The notes beneath the pieces were generated by a model. It saw only the letters and a list, made by a program, of their open reading frames with translations, was not told the origin of the DNA and did not search any database. This document shows, one piece after another, positions 58,999 to 64,000 of a stretch of DNA of 64,000 nt. Location of the stretch: the NCBI GenBank assembly GCA_003265685.1, contig KZ836105.1, forward strand, positions 68,488 to 132,487, in the 5' to 3' direction. This stretch comes from Piscinibacter caeni (GTDB lineage: Bacteria; Pseudomonadota; Gammaproteobacteria; Burkholderiales; Burkholderiaceae_C). Each line of letters starts with the position of its first letter. Within the stretch, counting starts at the first letter, position 1. Both the position numbers and the translations under genes were made by a program.

Positions 58999-60252
58999 AT
59001 GAAGCGCAGCGCCGCCGCGATCGACTTCACCGAGTTCCGCAATGCCTGGCGCATCGTGCTGCTGGCGATGCTGGGCCTCGCGATCAATGCCAATGCGTCG
59101 ATGCTGTACGCCTTCGGCACGCTGGTGATCCCGCTGCAGAAGGCGTTCGGCTGGGAACGCGGCGCACTGCAGGCCGGCATCAGCTTCCTGTTCGCCGGGG
59201 CGGTGGTCGGTTCGCAGCTGGTCGGCTGGCTCAACCTGCGCTACGGCATGAAGCGCGTCACCTACGTCTCGCTGGTCAGCCTCGCGCTGACCTTCGCCGC
59301 GATGACGCAGATGGGTTCTTCGATCGGCTGGCTGTACTTGTTCTTCACGCTGCTGCCGATCGCCAGCCTGGGCACGATGCACGTGACCTGGACCTACCTC
59401 GTCAACCTCTGGTTCGAGCGCAACCGCGGGCTCAGCCTGGCGATCGTGCTGTCGGGCACCGGCCTGACCGCGGCGCTGCTGCCGTCCGGCGTGGCCTGGG
59501 CGACCGAGCGCTGGGGCTGGCAGGCGGCCTTCCTGCTGCTGGCAGCGCTGCCGATCGTGCTGGTGCTGCCGTTCGCGCTGCGCTGGATGACGGTTCCGGC
59601 CCACGCGGCCCCGCTGCCCGACGGCAAGGCGGCCGCGCCCGCCGATGCACGGCCCGCCGCGAGCGGCGTCGACTTCGGCGACGGCCTGCGCTCGCCGAAG
59701 TTCTGGTGCCTGAACATCGGCCTGTCGCTGGTCGTGGCCGCGGTGGTGACGATGGTCGCCAACACCGTGCCGCTGCTGCGCGACAAGGGCCTGTCGGCGG
59801 CGGCGGCCAGTGCGGTGTTCGGCAGCTTCGGCCTGTCGCTGATCGGCGGCCGCGTATTGGTCGGCTACCTGGTCGACCGGCTGTGGGCTCCGGCCGTCGC
59901 GGCGGTCGCACTGTCGCTGCCGGCGGTCGGTTGCCTGCTGTTGGCCACGACCGGCGCCGACGACACGAGCATGTTGGTGATCGGCACCATGCTGGTCGGA
60001 ATCGGTGCCGGTGCCGAGTTCGACATCGCCGCCTACCTGGTTTCGCGCTACTTCGGGATGCGTGACTACGGGCGGCTGTTCGGCGTGCACCTCGGGCTGA
60101 TCACGCTCGCGTCGGCGCTCGCGCCGCTGCTGACTGGCGCGATCTACCGCGCCACCGGCTCGTACCTCGCGATGCTGACGCTGTGCGGCACGGCCTTCCT
60201 GATCGGGGCCGCGCTGCTGCTGCCGCTCGGCCGTTATCCAAGATTCGATTGA
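58999..60252 (+). CDS. MFS transporter, copy 3 of three paralogues
   Basis: 417 aa. Shares GTLVIPLQKAFGWERGALQ, RGLSLAIVLSGTGLTAALLP, NTVPLLRDKGLSAAAA, RLWAPAVAAVALSLPA and EFDIAAYLVSRYFGMRDYGRLFG with the carriers at 8695 and 34893. Starts 4 bp after the thiolase-like gene with GGAATGAGCCG as a weak ribosome site. Confidence 0.88.
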   Translation: MKRSAAAIDFTEFRNAWRIVLLAMLGLAINANASMLYAFGTLVIPLQKAFGWERGALQAGISFLFAGAVVGSQLVGWLNLRYGMKRVTYVSLVSLALTFAAMTQMGSSIGWLYLFFTLLPIASLGTMHVTWTYLVNLWFERNRGLSLAIVLSGTGLTAALLPSGVAWATERWGWQAAFLLLAALPIVLVLPFALRWMTVPAHAAPLPDGKAAAPADARPAASGVDFGDGLRSPKFWCLNIGLSLVVAAVVTMVANTVPLLRDKGLSAAAASAVFGSFGLSLIGGRVLVGYLVDRLWAPAVAAVALSLPAVGCLLLATTGADDTSMLVIGTMLVGIGAGAEFDIAAYLVSRYFGMRDYGRLFGVHLGLITLASALAPLLTGAIYRATGSYLAMLTLCGTAFLIGAALLLPLGRYPRFD

Positions 60253-60264
60253 CGAGGGGACACC

Positions 60265-61500
60265 ATGTCAGCCCTGAACTCCGTGGTGATCGTCGGCGGC
60301 GGGCAGGCCGGCTACCAGACGGCGGCCTCGCTGCGCCAGGACGGCTTCGCCGGGCGAATCACGATGGTCGGCGACGAAGCCGGCGTGCCCTACCAGCGCC
60401 CGCCGCTGTCCAAGGCCTACCTGCTCGGCAAGATCGGCGCGCATGCGCTGCGCTTCCGCCCGCCCGAATACTTCGACGAGCACCGCATCGAGCGCCTGCA
60501 CGACCGCGCGATCGGCATCGACCGCAGCACACGCCACCTGCACCTCGAGTCCGGCGCCTCCCTGCCCTACGACCACCTCGTGCTCGCCACCGGCGCGCGC
60601 AACCGCGTTCCCGCCGTGCCGGGCGTCGAGCTCGACGGCGTGTTCGGGCTGCGTACGCTGGCCGACGCCGACGCCCTCGCGCCTCGCCTGGCCGGTGTTC
60701 GCCATGCGGTCGTCATCGGCGCCGGCTTCATCGGGCTGGAATTCGCCGCGGTCGCCGCGGCCAAGGGCGTCGCGGTGCATGTGCTCGAGATCGGCGACAG
60801 GCCGATGGCGCGTGCGATCTCGAAGCCGATGTCGGATCTGTTCACCGCCGGGCACCGCAGCTGGGGCGTCACGCTCGACTTCAAGCTGGGGCTCGCACGC
60901 ATCGTCGGCAGCGACGGCAGGGTGTGCGGCGTCGAGACCACCGATGGCCGGGTGCTGCCGGCCGAGCTGGTCGTCTACGGCATCGGAGTCGTGCCGAACG
61001 CCGAGATCGCGATCGAGGCCGGGCTGGAGGTGCACAACGGCGTCCGCGTCGATGCACACCTGCTGACCAGCGACCCGGCGATCTCGGCGATCGGCGACGT
61101 GGCCAGTTTCGCCAGCCCCTATGCCGACCGACCGATCCGGCTCGAGTCGGTGCAGAACGCGGTCGATCAGGGCAAGGCCGTCGCGGCACGGCTGATGGAC
61201 AAGCCCGCGCCCTACGGTGCCCTGCCCTGGTTCTGGACCGACCAGGGCGAACTGCGATTGCAGATCGCCGGTCTCGCCGACGGCCACGACCGGACGGTGC
61301 AGCTGGGTTCGGCCGAGAGCCGGCAGCTTGCCGTGCTGTGTTTTCGCCAGGGTCGGTTGATCGCCGTCGAGACGGCGAACCGCACGCCCGACCACATGCT
61401 GGCACGCAAGCTGCTCGCTCGCGGCACCCTGCTGACGCCCGAACAGGCCGCCGAACCCGGCTTCGACCTGAAGGCCTACGAAGCGGCGACGCGGCCATGA
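60265..61500 (+). CDS. FAD-dependent ferredoxin reductase (putidaredoxin-reductase / BphA4-like)
   Basis: 411 aa. FAD motif VVIVGGGQAGYQTAASLR, NAD motif VVIGAGFIGLEFAAVAAAKG, and AIGDVASF at the second FAD site. Transfers electrons from NADH to a ferredoxin serving a P450 or Rieske oxygenase. It is about 50 kb from the P450 and 8 kb from the Rieske genes, and no ferredoxin gene is present in the window. GAGGGGACACC precedes the ATG. Coupled by ATGA to the next gene. Confidence 0.9.
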   Translation: MSALNSVVIVGGGQAGYQTAASLRQDGFAGRITMVGDEAGVPYQRPPLSKAYLLGKIGAHALRFRPPEYFDEHRIERLHDRAIGIDRSTRHLHLESGASLPYDHLVLATGARNRVPAVPGVELDGVFGLRTLADADALAPRLAGVRHAVVIGAGFIGLEFAAVAAAKGVAVHVLEIGDRPMARAISKPMSDLFTAGHRSWGVTLDFKLGLARIVGSDGRVCGVETTDGRVLPAELVVYGIGVVPNAEIAIEAGLEVHNGVRVDAHLLTSDPAISAIGDVASFASPYADRPIRLESVQNAVDQGKAVAARLMDKPAPYGALPWFWTDQGELRLQIAGLADGHDRTVQLGSAESRQLAVLCFRQGRLIAVETANRTPDHMLARKLLARGTLLTPEQAAEPGFDLKAYEAATRP

Positions 61501-62861
61501 AGGCGCCGGGACCGGACTACGGCACCGCCGCAGAGGCACGGCTGCGCGCCTTCGTCGAATCGCTGACGGGAGGCCGGGTCGCGCGCATGGAGCGCCAGGT
61601 GCGCTGGCGGCCGGCCTGGTTCGTCGACGTCGCGGTCGACGGCGCGACGCGCCGCCTGCATCTGCGCGGGGACCGTGAGGGCGACGTCGCGATCTTCCCC
61701 GACCTCAAGCGCGAAGCCGACGTGATGGAGGTCCTGGCCGAGCACGGCATCGCCGTGCCGCGCATCCACGGCTACTGCACCGACCCGCCCTGCATCGTGA
61801 TGGACGCGCTGCCGGGGACACGCGACATGGCCACCGCCGCCAGCGATGCACAGCGCAGCGCCGTGGCGCGCGAGTACATGGCGCAGGTGGCGGCGATGCA
61901 CCGGCTGCCCGTCGACGCGTTCGCGGCCCGCGGCCTGCAGGTGCCGCAGGGTCCGGAGGCGATCGCGCTGGTCGGGCTCGAGGCCTACCTGCCGCTGTAC
62001 CGCCGCACCAAGAGCCGGCCCGAGCCGATGCTCGAATTCGTGATCGGCTGGCTGCGCCGCCACGTACCGTGGCACCGGACCCGGGCCGCGTTCATCCAGT
62101 TCGACTCTGGCCAGTTCCTGTTCGAGAACGGCCGGGTGACCGGGCTGTACGACTTCGAGTTCAGCATGATCGGCGACCCGATGGTCGACCTGGCGACGAT
62201 GCGCATGCGCGACTCGATCGAACCGCTCGGCGACGACATGCGCGCGCTGTTCCGCCACTACGAGGAGTGTGCCGGCGAGCCGATCGAGGACGACGTCGTG
62301 GAGTACCACACGCTGATGTTCGCGACGCTGGGCACGATGCAGTTCACAGGCACCGTCGGCAGGCCGACACCGGGCGACCCGCACGACGTGTACCTCGAGT
62401 TCGACCTCGCTCTGCGCCAGGTGATGCTGCACGCGATGTGCACGCTGACCGGCGAAACACTGGAACCGCAGGCTCCGCCGACGCAACCGTCCAGCGAGAA
62501 CGCGGCGCTGATCGCCAAGCTGGCCGACACGATCGCGCGCATCGAGACGGACGTGCCGCTCGAGCAGGCGCGCAAGGAGTCGGCCGCGAAGCTGCTCGAG
62601 TGGCTGGTCTGCGCCGACGCGCACGGCGACGAGATGCGCGAGCGCGATCTGGCCGACGTGTCGGCACTGCTCGGACTGAGCTTCGAACGTTGGTCCGACG
62701 CGGAGCGCGCGCTCGAGACCTTCGTGCAGAACGCAGGACCGGAGCACGACTTGCGCCTGCTGCACTTGTTCGGCGCCATCGAGGGCCGCCGCCTGCAGCT
62801 GTACGGCCCGACACGCATCGGCCGTTCGGCGCAGAACGTGCACCTGCCGCCGATCCGCTAG
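61497..62861 (+). CDS. APH-family kinase-like protein with degenerate active site and C-terminal extension
   Basis: 454 aa, about 100 longer than the relative at 22557. The HGD-x4-N loop reads Q201-F-D203 with Leu at the Asn position (IQFDSGQFLF), whereas the metal-binding region YDFEFSMIGDPMVDLA (219-232) is kept. The last 120 residues are helical and of unknown type. It may bind but not phosphorylate, or use altered chemistry. Coupled to the ferredoxin reductase gene. Confidence 0.75.
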   Translation: MKAPGPDYGTAAEARLRAFVESLTGGRVARMERQVRWRPAWFVDVAVDGATRRLHLRGDREGDVAIFPDLKREADVMEVLAEHGIAVPRIHGYCTDPPCIVMDALPGTRDMATAASDAQRSAVAREYMAQVAAMHRLPVDAFAARGLQVPQGPEAIALVGLEAYLPLYRRTKSRPEPMLEFVIGWLRRHVPWHRTRAAFIQFDSGQFLFENGRVTGLYDFEFSMIGDPMVDLATMRMRDSIEPLGDDMRALFRHYEECAGEPIEDDVVEYHTLMFATLGTMQFTGTVGRPTPGDPHDVYLEFDLALRQVMLHAMCTLTGETLEPQAPPTQPSSENAALIAKLADTIARIETDVPLEQARKESAAKLLEWLVCADAHGDEMRERDLADVSALLGLSFERWSDAERALETFVQNAGPEHDLRLLHLFGAIEGRRLQLYGPTRIGRSAQNVHLPPIR

Positions 62862-62887
62862 CCCTATCTTTCAACCAGGAGAAGCGC

Positions 62888-63814
62888 ATGCGCGCTGCCG
62901 TGATTTCCGAGCGGGGGATCGCCCCGGTGGTGGGCGAGTTCCGCGCACCCGAACCGCGCGAGGGCGCGGTGCTGATCGACGTCGACACGGCCGGCCTCGG
63001 CGGCTGGGACGTTCTCGGCGCCTACCGCCTCGGCGTCGAGTTTCCCTGCGTGATCCGCGGCGAAGGCGTCGGGCGCACGGCCGACGGCCGACGCGTCTAC
63101 TTCGGCGAACGTTCGGTGCAGCCCTTCGGGGCCTGGGCCGAGCGCTCGCTGGTCCCGGTCGAGGAAGTCTGGGACGTGCCCGAGGGTGTCGACGACAGGA
63201 CGGCGATCAGCATGGGCATCGCCGCTACAGGCGCCATTGTTCCGCTCGAGCAGGCTCGCATCCAGCCGGGCGAGAACGTGCTGATCCTGGGCGCCACCGG
63301 CACGCTCGGCCAGATTGCGCTGCAGCTCGCGCGCCATCTCGGGGCGGGCCGTGTGGTCGGCGCAGCGCGCTCGGCCGATGCGCTGCAGCGGCTGCAGTCG
63401 CGCGGCTTGGCCGATGCGGTCGTGAGGCTCGGCAGCACCGACGATGTGACGGCGCTGAAGGACGCCGCGAACGGCGGCTTCGACGTCGTGCTGGATCTCG
63501 TCTGCGGCGCCCCGCTCCTGTCGGCGCTGAAAGCCACGCGGTGGGGCGCGCGCATCATGACCATCGGCACTGGCGCGGGTCGCCAGATTCAGCTCGACAT
63601 GGCCGACCTGCTGTTCCGCACGCTCTCGACCATCGGTACCGGGCAGCGTCCGCCCGCCGATCGCCGTGCGATCTGGCTGCGGCTGTTGACGATCGCGCGC
63701 GAACAGAAGCTCAGCGTCGACTATCTCGACTTCGATCTGGAGCACGCCGCCGAGGCCTGGGCCGCCCAGGTGGCCGGTCCGCACGCCAAGATCACGGCGC
63801 GCGTCCGGCGCTGA
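62888..63814 (+). CDS. Quinone-oxidoreductase-like MDR protein (zinc-independent alcohol dehydrogenase family)
   Basis: 308 aa. GroES-like N-terminal half (FPCVIRGEGVGRTADGRRVYFG) and Rossmann half with VLILGATGTLGQIALQLARHLGAGRVVGAAR. No catalytic zinc ligands are seen, so it is like QOR-type NADPH:quinone or enoyl reductases. Preceded by CAGGAGAAGCGC, a good ribosome site. Last gene of the operon. Confidence 0.87.
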   Translation: MRAAVISERGIAPVVGEFRAPEPREGAVLIDVDTAGLGGWDVLGAYRLGVEFPCVIRGEGVGRTADGRRVYFGERSVQPFGAWAERSLVPVEEVWDVPEGVDDRTAISMGIAATGAIVPLEQARIQPGENVLILGATGTLGQIALQLARHLGAGRVVGAARSADALQRLQSRGLADAVVRLGSTDDVTALKDAANGGFDVVLDLVCGAPLLSALKATRWGARIMTIGTGAGRQIQLDMADLLFRTLSTIGTGQRPPADRRAIWLRLLTIAREQKLSVDYLDFDLEHAAEAWAAQVAGPHAKITARVRR

Positions 63815-63829
63815 TTGCGAGCCGCCGGT

Positions 63830-64000
63830 TCAGGCCTGCGGACCGGCGATCGGAAGCAGGTTCGCGATGCGGGTGAAGAGCCGGCGGAACTCGCGTGCCG
63901 GCAGTTCACCGAAGCCGGGGTCGTCGTTGCCCTCGAAGGCGCGGGCCATCTCGGCCCAGTCGTCCGCCTGCAGGTGCTGCTGGGCCAGCGGGAGCACCTC
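63830..64000 (-). CDS. Hemerythrin-like protein, C-terminal end only
   Basis: Minus-strand frame open to the window edge, 56 codons plus TGA at 63830-63832. The sequence EVLPLAQQHLQADDW, then AFEGNDDPGFG and FRRLFTRIANLLP, resembles the C-terminal helix region of hemerythrin HHE-domain proteins. The start and the iron-binding helices lie outside the window. Confidence 0.6.
   Translation of the reverse strand, partial: EVLPLAQQHLQADDWAEMARAFEGNDDPGFGELPAREFRRLFTRIANLLPIAGPQA

Noticed and set aside
1-64000. CRISPR arrays, rRNA, tRNA and insertion sequences
   Set aside because: No regular spaced repeats, tRNA-like cloverleaf with CCA end or transposase motifs were noticed on either strand.

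Overview
The window reads as one dense, GC-rich stretch of a Burkholderiales-type betaproteobacterial chromosome or large replicon. Support for this is inferential: strong G/C third-position bias, many ATGA/GTGA-coupled genes, an FNR-type reductase ending in AFVEK, and EmrAB, ProQ and catabolic families typical of that order. No rRNA, tRNA, transposase, integrase or CRISPR array was seen. About 60 genes are supported, and most form a large accessory catabolic supercluster.

Layout. 1-4953 (minus): EmrAB-like efflux pair (permease cut by the window edge), a 3-ketosteroid-dehydrogenase-like flavoprotein and an SDR. 5148-14843 (plus): a two-component flavin monooxygenase (oxygenase at 5148, reductase with a regulatory tail at 11638), TetR, a CrtI-like FAD enzyme, an MFS carrier, a P450, two small NTF2-fold proteins, a second MFS and a GST. 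15030-16016: a ProQ/FinO-domain RNA chaperone. 16345-19805 (minus): a lower-GC, ATGA-coupled two-gene island, a GHKL ATPase plus a 756-aa protein with what looks like a degenerate orotate-phosphoribosyltransferase-like domain. It is unrelated to its catabolic surroundings and is the best candidate for an undescribed system. 20144-27670: CoA ligase, kinase-like phosphotransferase, acyl-CoA dehydrogenase, three SDRs, a TetR and a limonene-epoxide-hydrolase-like protein. 27658-31873: a molybdopterin oxidoreductase, an AraC regulator and a ferredoxin-NADP reductase. 32235-37120: NTF2 and epoxide-hydrolase-like proteins, a 343-aa unknown, SDR, MFS and a second AraC. 37348-44801: a small exported peptide, two exporters, an AhpD-glutathione peroxidase fusion, thiolase, 3-hydroxyacyl-CoA dehydrogenase, FAH hydrolase and amidohydrolase. 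44934-56292: VOC, SDRs, TetR, CoA ligase, DUF2889-like protein, Rieske dioxygenase alpha and beta, aldo/keto reductase, the second copy of the 343-aa unknown, a second FAH and an SDR. 56381-63814: amidohydrolase, DUF35/thiolase-like pair, third MFS paralogue, ferredoxin reductase, degenerate phosphotransferase and a quinone-oxidoreductase-like MDR. The window ends inside a hemerythrin-like gene.

How the genes fit together. Uptake (three paralogous MFS carriers), CoA activation, dehydrogenation, several oxygenases (P450, Rieske, flavin hydroxylase), ring or epoxide hydrolysis, FAH/amidohydrolase cleavage and thiolase or retro-aldol steps would suit degradation of a cyclic hydrophobic compound. 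The substrate cannot be named from sequence. Several families occur as pairs or triplets, which suggests segmental duplication. A 23-bp inverted-repeat pattern (GAACACT, 9-bp gap, AGTGTTC) recurs in whole or degenerate form in up to eight of the promoter regions, including in front of both AraC genes, and may tie the cluster into one regulon.
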